From SHZL01 sp963815185 (lineage in GTDB: Bacteria > Pseudomonadota > Gammaproteobacteria > Xanthomonadales > SZUA-36): 64,000 nucleotides of DNA. Of the stretch, positions 8,392 to 18,260 are shown piece after piece. A model generated the notes under the pieces. The model had not been told where the DNA came from, did not search any database, and saw nothing but the letters and a program-made list of their open reading frames with translations. The position numbers and the translations under genes were made by a program. Each line of letters begins with the position of its first letter. Positions within the stretch are counted from its first letter, which is position 1. Location of the stretch: contig CAWFGC010000006.1 in assembly GCA_963815185.1 (NCBI GenBank), positions 80,811 through 144,810 on the forward strand, written 5' to 3'.

Positions 8392-10860
8392 ATGATGTTG
8401 CTAATGTTTCTGACTTTGCTAAGCATTTCAATCGCTTGTGCCTTTTATGGCTTGCGCTTGCAGCTTTGGACCATTGCCATGGCAGCCGCCATCGTTGTAT
8501 TTGCCGCCAGCGGATCGGTTTCACTGCCGGGTATTGTCATAACGGCCATTCTCTTTCTCGCCATCGCATTGCCACTCAACTACCGTCCCTGGCGGCAACA
8601 GTTCTTCAGCGCGCCATTTCTGCAGCACTATCTGCGTATGGTGCCGAGCCTTTCCGAGACCGAGCAGGTGGCGCTGGAAGCGGGTACCGTGGGTTGGGAG
8701 GGCGAATTGTTTGCCGGCAAGCCCGACTGGAAGAAATTGCAGGACATGCCGTTCCTGGAGTTGACCGTGGAGGAACAGGCTTTTATCGATGGGCCGGTCG
8801 AAGAACTGTGCGACATGTTGAATCAGTGGCAGATCACGCACCGCGATGCCGACCTCGACCCCGAAACCTGGGATTTTCTCAAACGCCACAAGTTTTTCGG
8901 CATGATTATTCCCAAGGCCTATGGTGGGCTGGGCTTTTCGGCCCTGGCTCATCGGGCGGTATTGCAGAAAGTGGCTGGTGTAAGCGCCGTGGCGGGACCC
9001 CATGTAGCGGTTCCCAACTCACTGGGGCCGGCTGAACTGCTGCTGCATTACGGCACCGAGGAACAAAAATCCCATTACTTGCCGCGCCTGGCCCGCGGCG
9101 AAGAAATTCCCTGTTTCGGCTTGACCGGTCCCATGGCCGGTTCGGACGCTACCTCCATCCCGGATTACGGCATCGTCTGTGAGGGCGAGTACAAGGGTAA
9201 AACAGTGACTGGCATCCGCTTGAATTTTGACAAGCGCTACATCACGCTGGCGCCGGTCGCTACCCTGATCGGCCTGGCATTCCGCCTCTACGATCCGGAT
9301 GGTTTGCTGGGCGGGGCAAGGGACCTTGGCATCAGTATCGCCCTGGTGCCGCGGAATACCAAGGGCCTGGAAATCGGCAAACGTCACCTGCCGATGAATG
9401 TGCCCTTCCAGAATGGGCCCATTCGTGGCAAGGATGTCTTCGTGCCCATCGAGGCATTGATTGGCGGCACCAAAATGGCGGGCCAGGGCTGGCGCATGCT
9501 GATCGAGCAACTTTCCGTGGGCCGGGCCATTTCCCTGCCTGCTTCCGCTACCGGCGGGACCAAAATGGCCGCGCTGGCAACCGGCGCTTATGCCCGCATC
9601 CGTAGGCAATTCAACCTGCCGATCGGCCGCTTTGAAGGCATCGAAGCCGCGCTGGCCAGGATTGGAGGCAATAGTTATGCCACTTCAGCACTGTCGAGAA
9701 TGACGGCCACCGCGGTGGATCTGGGTGAGCGACCGGCCGTTTCTTCGGCGATCGCCAAGTACCATGCCACCGAAAAAGGCCGCGAGGTGATCACCGACGC
9801 GATGGATGTTCATGGCGGCAAGGGCGTCATCCTGGGTCCGCGCAATTATCTGGCCAGGGGTTGGCAGGGCATGCCGGTTTGGATCACCGTCGAAGGAGCC
9901 AATATCCTTACCCGCAGCATGATGATCTTCGGGCAGGGCGCCATCCGCTGTCATCCTTATGTTCTCCAGGAGATGCAGGCGGCCGGTTTGCAGGATGCTT
10001 CGGAGCGCATCGACCGCTTCGATGAGTTGATGTTTGCCCACATCGGCTTTTCCATCCGCAACGCGGTACGCAGCCTGGTACTGGGCATGAGCTTTGGCAA
10101 GTTTGCAGCGGTACCCAAGGATCGCCGCACGGCGAAGTATTACCAGAAGTTATCGCGATATTCATCCTGCCTGGCCTTCGTATCTGACATCGCGATGCTG
10201 ACATTGGGCAGCAAACTCAAACAAAAAGAACATATCTCCGCACGTTTGGGCGACGTATTGAGCCAGCTCTATATCTGCTCGGCCATGCTCAAGCGTTACG
10301 AATCGATCGGCCGCCCGGCAGCCGATCAGGCGATTCTGGCATGGGCGTTTCATGACTCCATATTCAAGATCCAGAATGCCTTGCGGCAGGTAATCGACAA
10401 TTTCCCCAACCGCATCATGCGCAGCCTGTTACGGCTTGTGGTTTTTCCGCTTGGCCGCAGGGAACGTGCGCCCGGCGACCGCTTGACGCACAGGGTGGCG
10501 CAGTTGCTGCTGGCGCCATCGGACACGCGCGACCGGCTGACGCACGGAATCTACAAGTCAGCGCGCAGCGGGCATCCGGTCGGGTTGATGGAACAGGCCC
10601 TGCCGCAGGTCATCGCCGCCGAACCCCTGGAACGCAAGTTACTCAAAGCGATAAAAGCGGGCGATGTCGATGGCATCACATGGGCTGAGCGAGTCAAGGA
10701 AGCGGTGGCCAAAGGTGTTCTTACCGCCGAAGAGGCAGCGATTATGGCTAAGGTTCGGGAACTCGTAATGGAAATCATCGCTGTCGATGAATTTGACGCC
10801 GAGGATCTCCGTCTCGGCCGGCAGCTTGAGTCCACGGTGGGTAACCAGCACGCGGCGTGA
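8392..10860 (+). CDS. fadE: Acyl-CoA dehydrogenase FadE
   Basis: First oxidation step of fatty-acid beta-oxidation, acyl-CoA to trans-2-enoyl-CoA with FAD. The 822-residue protein has two N-terminal membrane segments (about residues 1-65), an acyl-CoA dehydrogenase core with GLTGPMAGSDATS and DVHGGKGV, and the C-terminal extension found in the large FadE (YafH) type. The ATG at 8392 is chosen because GGGGGGAG lies 7 bases upstream and the promoter/operator at 8267-8309 would otherwise fall inside the gene. Regulation by the divergent TetR protein is likely. Confidence 0.93.
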   Translation: MMLLMFLTLLSISIACAFYGLRLQLWTIAMAAAIVVFAASGSVSLPGIVITAILFLAIALPLNYRPWRQQFFSAPFLQHYLRMVPSLSETEQVALEAGTVGWEGELFAGKPDWKKLQDMPFLELTVEEQAFIDGPVEELCDMLNQWQITHRDADLDPETWDFLKRHKFFGMIIPKAYGGLGFSALAHRAVLQKVAGVSAVAGPHVAVPNSLGPAELLLHYGTEEQKSHYLPRLARGEEIPCFGLTGPMAGSDATSIPDYGIVCEGEYKGKTVTGIRLNFDKRYITLAPVATLIGLAFRLYDPDGLLGGARDLGISIALVPRNTKGLEIGKRHLPMNVPFQNGPIRGKDVFVPIEALIGGTKMAGQGWRMLIEQLSVGRAISLPASATGGTKMAALATGAYARIRRQFNLPIGRFEGIEAALARIGGNSYATSALSRMTATAVDLGERPAVSSAIAKYHATEKGREVITDAMDVHGGKGVILGPRNYLARGWQGMPVWITVEGANILTRSMMIFGQGAIRCHPYVLQEMQAAGLQDASERIDRFDELMFAHIGFSIRNAVRSLVLGMSFGKFAAVPKDRRTAKYYQKLSRYSSCLAFVSDIAMLTLGSKLKQKEHISARLGDVLSQLYICSAMLKRYESIGRPAADQAILAWAFHDSIFKIQNALRQVIDNFPNRIMRSLLRLVVFPLGRRERAPGDRLTHRVAQLLLAPSDTRDRLTHGIYKSARSGHPVGLMEQALPQVIAAEPLERKLLKAIKAGDVDGITWAERVKEAVAKGVLTAEEAAIMAKVRELVMEIIAVDEFDAEDLRLGRQLESTVGNQHAA

Positions 10861-10967
10861 GCGGGAATCAATTCTCGCCTGCAGTTCCTTCACCATATCA
10901 ACTGGCTCGGCGCTTTTCTTCATTATCTGCAACGGGGCCCTGATTCTTATAGAGAGGCGTCATCTCA

Positions 10968-11057
10968 GCGCCTGCGTCAGCAGGCGCGTGGGATTCAGTC
11001 GGCGTTTAACCCCTTTTCTGGATGCCAGACCTGCCTTTGGCAGTCTGGCGTGCTTTT
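10968..11057 (+). terminator. Two hairpins in the gap after fadE; the second is terminator-like
   Basis: The 324-bp gap 10861-11184 holds no credible gene. A perfect 8-bp hairpin GCGCCTGC-GTCA-GCAGGCGC lies at 10968-10987. A second, with arms GCCAGACCTGCC and GGCAGTCTGGC (one bulged base) at 11024-11049, is followed by TGCTTTT. The second could terminate fadE transcription, although the T-tract is short. The remainder up to 11170 should contain the promoter of the sigma-factor operon; no clear -35/-10 pair was seen. Confidence 0.45.
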
Positions 11058-11184
11058 AAACCCTTTGCCACCCGATTCCGTCAAAGGTATCACGAGCCAC
11101 AATATTGCGCCTGTTGGCGTGTAAGATCGGTAAAAGCGAGAGCGCGCCATACTGGTGCAATATTGGGGTTAGAGGAGTCAGGCG

Positions 11185-11745
11185 TTGGTATCGTGGAATA
11201 CGACCCGTAAGGACCACGATGAAGATGAAGACCTCGTGCGGTCGGCACGTGACGGCGATGTGGCGGCATTCGAGTCGTTGTACCGGCGTCACCATGGCCG
11301 GATATACGGGCTGGTGTGGCGTTTGAGCGGTGGCGACAGCGCTCTGGCCGAAGACCTCTTGCAGGAGTCATTCGTGAGGGCCTGGCAAAAACTGGACAGT
11401 TTCAGAGGCGAAAGCCAGTTCGGCACGTGGCTGCATCGTTTGTCCGCCAACGTTGCCCTGAGCGACCGGCGCACCCGGGTTCGCCGCGCCAGACACGAAG
11501 CGCCGCTGGACGAACTGGCCGAAAGGACGGCAGTCGGTTCCCGCGATGTTTTTGCCGCGCAACGCAGTGATTTGGAAAAAGCGATAGCCCGGTTGCCGGA
11601 ACGTGCGCGAACCGTATTGGTGCTTTATGACATTGAGGGTTATGGGCATGCGGAGATTGCTGCAATGACCGGAATGGCCGTTGGCTCTTCAAAAGCCCAG
11701 TTGCACCGGGCCCGCAAGCTGGTGCGCGAGGATCTGGAATCATGA
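11185..11745 (+). CDS. RNA polymerase ECF sigma factor
   Basis: Alternative sigma-70 factor of 186 residues. Region 2 spans about residues 24-90 (AAFESLYRRHHGRIYGLVWR; LAEDLLQESFVRAWQKLDSF; FGTWLHRLSANVALSDRRTR). Region 4 spans about 128-180 (IARLPERARTVLVLYDIEGY; HAEIAAMTGMAVGSSKAQLH). The start is TTG, with GAGGAG seven bases upstream. The stop overlaps the next gene's ATG by 4 bp. It probably activates its own operon under an envelope-type signal, with the next protein as anti-sigma factor. Confidence 0.9.
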   Translation: MVSWNTTRKDHDEDEDLVRSARDGDVAAFESLYRRHHGRIYGLVWRLSGGDSALAEDLLQESFVRAWQKLDSFRGESQFGTWLHRLSANVALSDRRTRVRRARHEAPLDELAERTAVGSRDVFAAQRSDLEKAIARLPERARTVLVLYDIEGYGHAEIAAMTGMAVGSSKAQLHRARKLVREDLES

Positions 11746-12311
11746 GCAAAATGCTGGATGAAGCGGAATATTTACGACGAGTGGCGCTCCTGCCGCGGGA
11801 AGTGGCTCCTGCAAAAGACGCCTGGCCGTTGATTTTCTCGCGCATTTCGCAGAAGGCTGCCGGTTCTGCCTATCGATTCCGATGGTGGCCGGCCGCCAGT
11901 GCGGCATCCTTTCTCATCGTCCTCGCCGCCGCTTTGCTGTTGAAAGTTTACTGGAATCAGTCAGCAGTGCCATTGCCGGTCAGGGATTCAGTGGCGACGA
12001 CACCAGTTCCACAAGACGAACCCCATTATGCAATTCCCAACAGCGCCGCTGAACTGGAATATCGAGCCGCCTTGCGGGAGTTCATGGCTCTGAATGTGGC
12101 TTCAGGGGCAGCCGAAGGAGCGAAGCCAAAGTGGATCGAGCAGGGATGGGATACTTTGCGTCAGGTTGAATTGGAACTGGCAGCCGCCCTCAGGGACGAC
12201 CCCAACAATAAGTTCCTGATTTCACGCATGGCCGTTTTGCGTGGCCGTCAGGTTGAATTGCTAAGACAGATCGCGGCAGTGGAAGAGACTTCATGGAGAA
12301 ACAGCATATGA
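11742..12311 (+). CDS. Putative membrane-anchored anti-sigma factor
   Basis: The 189-residue protein has a cytoplasmic N-terminus of about 47 residues, one membrane segment (about 51-68, AASFLIVLAAALLLKVYW) and a C-terminal region with helical, charged stretches. It overlaps the sigma gene by ATGA and the next gene by ATGA, so the three are translationally coupled. No zinc-binding HxxxCxxC motif was seen, so it is not a classical ZAS anti-sigma. The assignment rests mainly on context and topology. Confidence 0.6.
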   Translation: MSKMLDEAEYLRRVALLPREVAPAKDAWPLIFSRISQKAAGSAYRFRWWPAASAASFLIVLAAALLLKVYWNQSAVPLPVRDSVATTPVPQDEPHYAIPNSAAELEYRAALREFMALNVASGAAEGAKPKWIEQGWDTLRQVELELAAALRDDPNNKFLISRMAVLRGRQVELLRQIAAVEETSWRNSI

Positions 12312-13189
12312 AAACGTCAGGTCAGATCTTGCTAGCCGCTGCTGCATTAATGATGCTGCCGGGAGCTTACGCGAATTCACCCATAGAAGAGAGCCGGCCA
12401 ATGCCGATGGACGGGCTGTTACAGGTCGAAAATCCAGCGGGATCCATAGAAATTACCACCTGGGACAAGGCTGAAGTCCATATCACTGGCGATCTGGGCG
12501 GCGATGTGGAGCAACTCGAAATCCTCGAGTCCTCTTCCGGGGTGCAAGTGCGGGTCCACAACCGGGAGAACCGGCGCAACGTGGACGAGTCGCATCTGCA
12601 TCTGCAGATTCCTGCTTCCGCCAGCGTGGAAGCCGAAAGCGTCAGTGCCGATATTTCAGTGCAGGATTTACACGGCGAGAGCCTGCTGTTGAATTCCGTC
12701 AGCGGCGATCAAAAGATCGAGGCACATACCAAAAGGCTGGAAGCCGAGTCGGTCAGCGGTGATGTGACGTTCCGCGGGCAGGCACCACGTGCTTCGGTGG
12801 AAACGGTCAGCGGTGAAATCGATGTGCAAGGCATCGAAGGCGAGATACGGATCAGTACGGTCTCCGGCGATGTCGAACTGACTGCTGCCCAAATCGATCG
12901 GGGCCGGTTTGAAACCGTATCCGGCGACCTGGAAATGCAACTGGACGTAAGCAACGGCGGGCGTGTGAATGTCCAGAGCATGAGTGGGGATGTCCGGCTG
13001 GCCCTGCCGGCCGCACAGCAGGCCGAGTTTACCGCACAGACCTACAGCGGCGACCTCCACAGTGATTTTGGCAGCGTCAAAGAAGCCGGTCATCGCCCGG
13101 GGAAAACCTTTTCCTGGCGTGAGGGCAACAACGGCGCAACGATCCGCATCGAAAGCTTCAGCGGCGACATCAAGATCAGCCAGTTCTGA
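12308..13189 (+). CDS. Secreted DUF4097-family beta-strand repeat protein
   Basis: A 293-residue exported protein. It has a signal peptide (MKTSGQILLAAAALMMLPG, cleavage near YANS) followed by a repetitive right-handed beta-helix-like region with repeated SVSGD/TVSGE/SFSGD units about every 16-20 residues from residue 120 to the end. DUF4097 proteins often accompany ECF sigma/anti-sigma pairs; their function is unknown. The ATG at 12308 overlaps the preceding TGA and gives a clean signal peptide; an ATG at 12293 in the same frame would add five residues. Confidence 0.8.
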   Translation: MKTSGQILLAAAALMMLPGAYANSPIEESRPMPMDGLLQVENPAGSIEITTWDKAEVHITGDLGGDVEQLEILESSSGVQVRVHNRENRRNVDESHLHLQIPASASVEAESVSADISVQDLHGESLLLNSVSGDQKIEAHTKRLEAESVSGDVTFRGQAPRASVETVSGEIDVQGIEGEIRISTVSGDVELTAAQIDRGRFETVSGDLEMQLDVSNGGRVNVQSMSGDVRLALPAAQQAEFTAQTYSGDLHSDFGSVKEAGHRPGKTFSWREGNNGATIRIESFSGDIKISQF

Positions 13190-13598
13190 TTTCGCCGCGC
13201 TCCGCTACGTACGCCCCTTGCGGCGTTGCGTCAGCACCCGGCGTCGTTTGCAAGCAAAGCCGGAGGCGCCTCAGGCACGCATTTTGTGACCGGATTCTCA
13301 CCGGCCCGGACCGGGCTGTATCGTTAATACCCCGTTAATTGGATGTTAATAAACCCTTTCCAAACGGCTGCGAATGGTGATACTATCCCGCAAAACCCGG
13401 AAACGGTTGCTGTGCACGAGTGTGGCTTAACGCCAAGTGACCACTCAACGTTAGTGCGAAATCAGTAACCAAAAGCAAAAATTTGCAATTATTGATCTTT
13501 GGATCGAGGTGACAGAAGTCGATCGGACCTTGGTTGGATTCGACCAACTGAACACCACAACGACAACGACTCACATAACACTGCATGAGGGAGTATTC
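13190..13598 (+). other. 409-bp intergenic region before the TonB receptor
   Basis: No gene was found. A short GC-rich inverted repeat (GGCCCGG/CCGGGC) lies near 13303-13316 and could end the upstream operon, but it lacks a T-tract. A weak promoter candidate TTTCCA (13357-13362), 18 bp, TACTAT (13381-13386) faces the receptor gene. A strong ribosome-binding site GAGGGAG lies at 13587-13593, six bases before the ATG. The A-rich stretch 13470-13500 is consistent with an untranslated leader. Confidence 0.4.
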
Positions 13599-16537
13599 AT
13601 GTCTACTAACAGTAAACTACAGTCAGCCATTCGCTTCGCGCTGAATGTGAGTGCAAGCGCGGGTGCGTTTGCCATTACATTTGCGCCGAATGCTTTTGCA
13701 CAGGATGCGAGCACCGACGAAGACAGCGCTCAACTGCCACGGATGGAAATCGAAGAAACCGTGGTTACAGGTTCGCGCATCCGGCGCGCGGACATTGACA
13801 GCGCCAGCCCGGTCACGATTCTCGACCGGGATGACATCGTAGCAGCAGGCATCACCGATGTCGGTAATCTGCTCCAGCGCATGCCGGCCATGTCCGGTTC
13901 GCCAATCGGAACAACGACCAATAACGGTGGTAACGGTTCGGTACAGATCGACCTTCGCGGCATGGGCGTCAACCGCACCCTGACCCTGGTCAATGGCAAA
14001 CGCGTGGTGGATGGCGGTGACTACCAGACCATCCCGGCGGACATGATTGCCCGCGTGGAAATCCTCAAGGACGGTGGCTCATCGGTTTACGGTGCCGACG
14101 CCGTTGCCGGCGTGGTGAACATCATCACCCGCCGTGATTTCGAAGGCATTGAAACTCTTACCAGCGGGCGGACTGGTTCGACGCGAAAGGCGCGCAGGAT
14201 ACGGTCGGATTGCTGGCTGGCACCGAATTTGCCGGCGGCAACTTCGTTTTTGGCGCGGAATTCGTGAAGCAGGAAGAGGCCTTCCAGAGCGACGTGCCCT
14301 GGGATTTCATGCAGAACTCCTACTACATCTATCCGGAAGGTTGCGAGAATCAAGTCGCGGCGCCTTACGATGGAACCGGCAACGGCATGACCAGCGGCTG
14401 CTATCCACTGGGTTCTTCGCGTATTCCGGAAAGCCGTCTGCCATTCTTCAGCCAGGGCCTGTTCCTGATTGGCACGCCGGCCACGACACCTTATGAAGTC
14501 GGTTTGATGGAACCCCATGATGGCCGTACCTATAACTATGCGCCGATCAACTATCTTCAAACCCCGTACGAGCGCACCAATATTTTTGCGGAAGCGCATT
14601 TCGATCTGTCCGACCATGTCCGCTTCAATGCGGAAATTCGCGGCAACTACCGCACCTCCGAGCAGCAACTGGCGCCGTTGCCGTACACACCGCCCGACCC
14701 GATGTATAAGGGCGTTTACCAGGGCGTCATGTATGAAGGTATTTCAGAGGACAACTATTACCTGAGCAGGCTGTGGACGCCTACAACGCGGCGAACGGCA
14801 CTTCTCTGGTGTACGAACCCGTGGTTGGCGTGCGCCGGCGCATGATCGAAACCAACCGCCGCTTCGAGCAGCAGATCACCCAGTATCAATGGAACGCCGG
14901 TCTGGAAGGCGATTTCAATGACATGAATTGGGACGTGTTCATCAACGAAGGTCACAGAAGCCGCATCGATCATGACTTTGGCCAGTTTGGCGGCGTCCAG
15001 TTGTCCAATGCCTTGGGCCCCTCGGCCGATTTGAATGACGACGGGCAGCCGGAGTGTTACCATGATATCAACGATCCCACCAGCCTGATCGTGGGCTGTG
15101 TTCCTTTGAACCTGTTTGGCGGTGGTGTGGTTGATGTACCAACCGGTCAACCGATCACAACCACGCTGACGCAGGACATGATCGATTACGTGTCCCTGAA
15201 TACCACCGACAATTTTGTCTGGCGGCAGCGCCAGGCTGGCGCCAGCCTCACCGGCAACACATTTCGAACTGCCGGCAGGTGCAATCGGCTGGGCCGTCGG
15301 TTGGAACTATTGGCGGCAGGAGTACACCTATTCGCCTGACTCTGCCAAAACCATCGGTGCGGTAACCGGTAACGTCGGCGCAGGCACCAATGGCCACCTG
15401 ACCAACAACAGCTTCTTCGCCGAGGTGCTGATCCCGATCTATGACAATGGCTCGCAAAGCATCCAGTTCAAGGGCGGCTATCGCTATGACGACTGGGATG
15501 CCTTCAGTGGCGACGATACCTACCAGCTTGGCCTCGAAGTCAATCTGATGGAGGACCTGAAGCTCAGGGCGACCTACGGAACGGTATTCCGTGCACCTAC
15601 GATCTCGGAACTGTTCATGGGCGAGGTAGACAGCTTCCCGCAATACAACGACCCTTGCATTCCGCCGGCCGGAGAGGCCTTGCCGCCCGGATGCGCGCAG
15701 GTTGGCCTGCAGACGGATTCGCAGGTGCATTCACGCGTCGGCGGCAACCCGAACCTGATGCCGGAAACCGGCGATACGCTGACCGCAGGCGTGGTGTGGA
15801 CGCCGAGTTGGGGCGATCATAGCCTCACCGCGACGGTCGATTACTGGGAAATCAACCTTGATGACGGCATCAGTTCTCTGGGTGCGCAATTCATCCTGGA
15901 CGACTGCTACAACAACCAGAACCCGGCCTCATGCGCTTTGATCACCCGTGATAACCAGTATGCAGTGAGCCTGCTAATTGACGGCTCCCTGAACGTCGCC
16001 AAGCAGGGCGGCAAAGGTGTCGATACGGAAGTTCGCTACGATTTCAATTCGAGCTTTGGTCAATGGGAAGCGGCCGTGTTGTGGGCGCACCTGATCGAAC
16101 GCACCAAGACACCGTTTGCCGGTGCTGACGAGATTGATCTGTCCGGCCGGTTTACCGACCCGACCGCCCAGGATGGCGGCGCCTACGCCGAGGATAAAAT
16201 CAACTATTCCCTGCAGTGGATGTGGAACGATTTTTCGATCGGCTACCTGGGTGAATACATCAGTGCATTGAAAGCGGATACGTTCTGTAACTGCGGCGCG
16301 GGCAACCAGCCTGACGGCTCGTACAAGCAGCATATCGATAACGTGGTGTACCACGATCTGGTGGCAAGCTACACGTTTGAGGCCTTTGGCAGCAATACCA
16401 CGCTTTCCGGTGGTATTACCAACTTCACGGATGAAGCGCCGCCATTCATTGAAATCGGCTTCAATGCGACCACGGATCCGTCAACCTACCGCATGTTTGG
16501 ACGCGGTTATTACCTGCGGGTGGCGTTCGAATTCTAA
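13599..16537 (+). pseudogene. TonB-dependent receptor with three frame breaks
   Basis: Outer-membrane ligand-gated importer. It has a signal peptide (about 1-30, ending FAQ), a TonB-box-like region MEIEETVVTGSRI, a plug domain (LLQRMPAMSG; NRTLTLVNGKRVV; VEILKDGGSSVYGADAVAG), a large beta-barrel, and a C-terminal YYLRVAFEF ending in Phe. Continuity is lost near 14156 (one base missing, restoring YQRADWFDA), near 14767 (one base missing, restoring SQAVDAYN) and near 15263 (one extra base, restoring NTFELPAGA). The restored length of about 979 residues is normal for this receptor class. Whether it is a pseudogene or three sequencing errors cannot be told here. The substrate is unknown. Confidence 0.85.
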
Positions 16538-16563
16538 TCGCCGAAACCGTAGTTTTGTAGTTC

Positions 16564-16592
16564 GAAGGGCCGCTTCAAGCGGCCCTTCTTTT
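16564..16592 (+). terminator. Rho-independent terminator after the TonB receptor
   Basis: A perfect stem AAGGGCCGCT/AGCGGCCCTT with a 3-base loop is followed by CTTTT. It starts 27 bp after the receptor stop. The AAG side also offers an A-rich flank on the other strand, so it may work for the convergent gene as well. Confidence 0.85.
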
Positions 16593-16630
16593 GCGTGATG
16601 GTCGTGTACCCTATCGTCGGAGCGATCCCT

Positions 16631-16984
16631 TCAGTCGTCGCTTTCTGGCGGCCACACACTGGGGTCATCGGTCAGTGCATACAGGGCTTCGGCCTGCTCC
16701 GCCAGCCGCATGCCCTCACCGCTTGCTGCTTCGGTCGGATCAGCAGACTGCTCGGCCGGCAATTCCTCCTTGAGGGCGGCCTCGCCTTGCCATTTCAGGG
16801 AGAAAAACCTGGCTGCCGCCCGGGGTGTGGACGCGGCCTTCGAACTGATGAGGTCGGTCGGAACCTCGCCGCAAATAAACCAGTCGAATCGATCCGGCCG
16901 GCCACCTCGTTCACGCACCTTGCCGATCAGGATCTGGAAGGGAAGAACCCAGGCGGGTTTTGCCTCGACCAGGAAACTTGCCAA
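16631..16984 (-). CDS. DUF4826-like domain, probably the C-terminus of the preceding methyltransferase ORF
   Basis: Resembles DUF4826: FDWFICGEVPTDLI followed by TPRAAARFFSLKWQ, then an acidic tail. The reading frame continues that of the methyltransferase if one T is removed from the TTT run at 16974-16976 (read as AAA on the plus strand). The restored join reads HAFGKFLVEAKPAW, and the preceding stretch IWIKQQVDGAIKEL looks like the start of this domain. So it is probably not a separate gene but the end of a fusion, or a separate gene whose own start lies in the upstream frame. Function unknown. Confidence 0.6.
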   Translation of the reverse strand: MASFLVEAKPAWVLPFQILIGKVRERGGRPDRFDWFICGEVPTDLISSKAASTPRAAARFFSLKWQGEAALKEELPAEQSADPTEAASGEGMRLAEQAEALYALTDDPSVWPPESDD

Positions 16985-18098
16985 ATGCGTGGCTCCTGGT
17001 CAATTCCTTGATTGCGCCATCGACCTGCTGTTTGATCCAGATTTGCAGCTTTTCCTTTCCGCGCTGGACGGAATCTGCAGAATTTTCCTGCCCCGCAGCA
17101 TCCTTTTGTTGCTGGGCCTGCAGACTGCCTTTGGTGGCGATCAGCACCCATGCCAGAGGGACATCCTGTTCCGCGGCGGTCAGCGGTTCGGCGCGCAGTG
17201 TGGTGCAGCCCCGATCGCGAAGCCCGGCAGACAGGCGCTCGAAGGATTCCTGATCGATGGCGGATGCGCACATGGAGGACATGCGCGCTGCGTAAGCCTC
17301 CAGTTCTCCCTCCATCCTGCCCAGCCAACCCAGCACCTCGGTGGGTTCATAACGCGGCATGTTGCGGTGAATCCGGTCCACATCGCTGTAGAGGCGGCCC
17401 AGGGTATCGCCGGCGACATGCTCGCCATACTGTTCCATGATGCTCTCAAGAGCCTGTATGGCGGGAGCGAGTTTCATCGCGGCAGCCTCATAAGGCGCGC
17501 GGTCCGAGCCGCTGCAGGCTTCGAATCCTGCCCGGAACAGCTCAATGGCGCAGGGAATGAAGCGGGATTCCCGCAGACGAAGTATGGCATCCAGGCTTTC
17601 CGAACATTCCTGGTAAATGCTGCCGGCCTTGATGTGCAGCAGTAGCGCCAGACGGCCGGCGGGTGCAAGCAGCCGCGCGGCTTCATCAATCGCAGCCAGG
17701 CCGGCATATTCGATGCCAAACTGGCTGGTGACAATGTCAAATCCATCGGATTCCAAAGGGACAGAGCATGCGTCCGCAACGACGCCGTTTACGCCGGGAA
17801 ATCTGCTTTGAATATTCGTCACCGCGGACTCAGAGGCATCGAGGCAGGTGAAATTGCCGTAGTCATCCCCCAGCGCGGCTATCGCGCGTTCCACAACGGC
17901 GCCGTTGCCGCTGGCCAGGTCGATCATCTTCGGCGCCGGGTAATCCATTTTCACGGCTTGAAAAAAATCGTCCCAGAAATTCAGGATCGCCGGATGGCTG
18001 ACCCCACCCATCGAATAGGCGCCGATTTCACCGGTGCCCCGCCAGTATTCATCCCAGCCTGTGGCGGCTTTGGAGGGGCTGGATTCGGAATCGTTCAT
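16911..18098 (-). CDS. Class I SAM-dependent methyltransferase
   Basis: The SAM-binding motif I MIDLASGNGAVV lies near residues 58-69, with an acidic motif CLDAS near 85 and the post-motif DIVTSQFGIEYAGL near 120-133. The ATG at 18098 (MNDSESSP) is preferred; the longer frame upstream adds a leader lacking similarity to the fold. The methyltransferase part seems to end near residue 330 (AWVLIATKGSL). The residues after it fit the DUF4826-like domain encoded in the next frame. The substrate is not evident. It is divergent from the sulfotransferase genes. Confidence 0.75.
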   Translation of the reverse strand: MNDSESSPSKAATGWDEYWRGTGEIGAYSMGGVSHPAILNFWDDFFQAVKMDYPAPKMIDLASGNGAVVERAIAALGDDYGNFTCLDASESAVTNIQSRFPGVNGVVADACSVPLESDGFDIVTSQFGIEYAGLAAIDEAARLLAPAGRLALLLHIKAGSIYQECSESLDAILRLRESRFIPCAIELFRAGFEACSGSDRAPYEAAAMKLAPAIQALESIMEQYGEHVAGDTLGRLYSDVDRIHRNMPRYEPTEVLGWLGRMEGELEAYAARMSSMCASAIDQESFERLSAGLRDRGCTTLRAEPLTAAEQDVPLAWVLIATKGSLQAQQQKDAAGQENSADSVQRGKEKLQIWIKQQVDGAIKELTRSHAFGKFPGRGKTRLGSSLPDPDRQGA

Positions 18099-18260
18099 GT
18101 ATGCGGATTTCGTGGCATGTCGCGATCGGCTAGTATAACCAGCGCAAGTGCATAACAATACCGCTGAATACCTGCAACGATCAAACATTGAGCTGACCAT
18201 CAGGCACAGAGCGCGGCGGGCGCTGTCAGCGGAATCATTAACCGCTTACCGATATATGAC

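Noticed and set aside
10639..10932. A minus-strand 97-codon frame overlapping the end of fadE
   Set aside because: It overlaps a well-supported gene and shows no family motif or ribosome-binding site.
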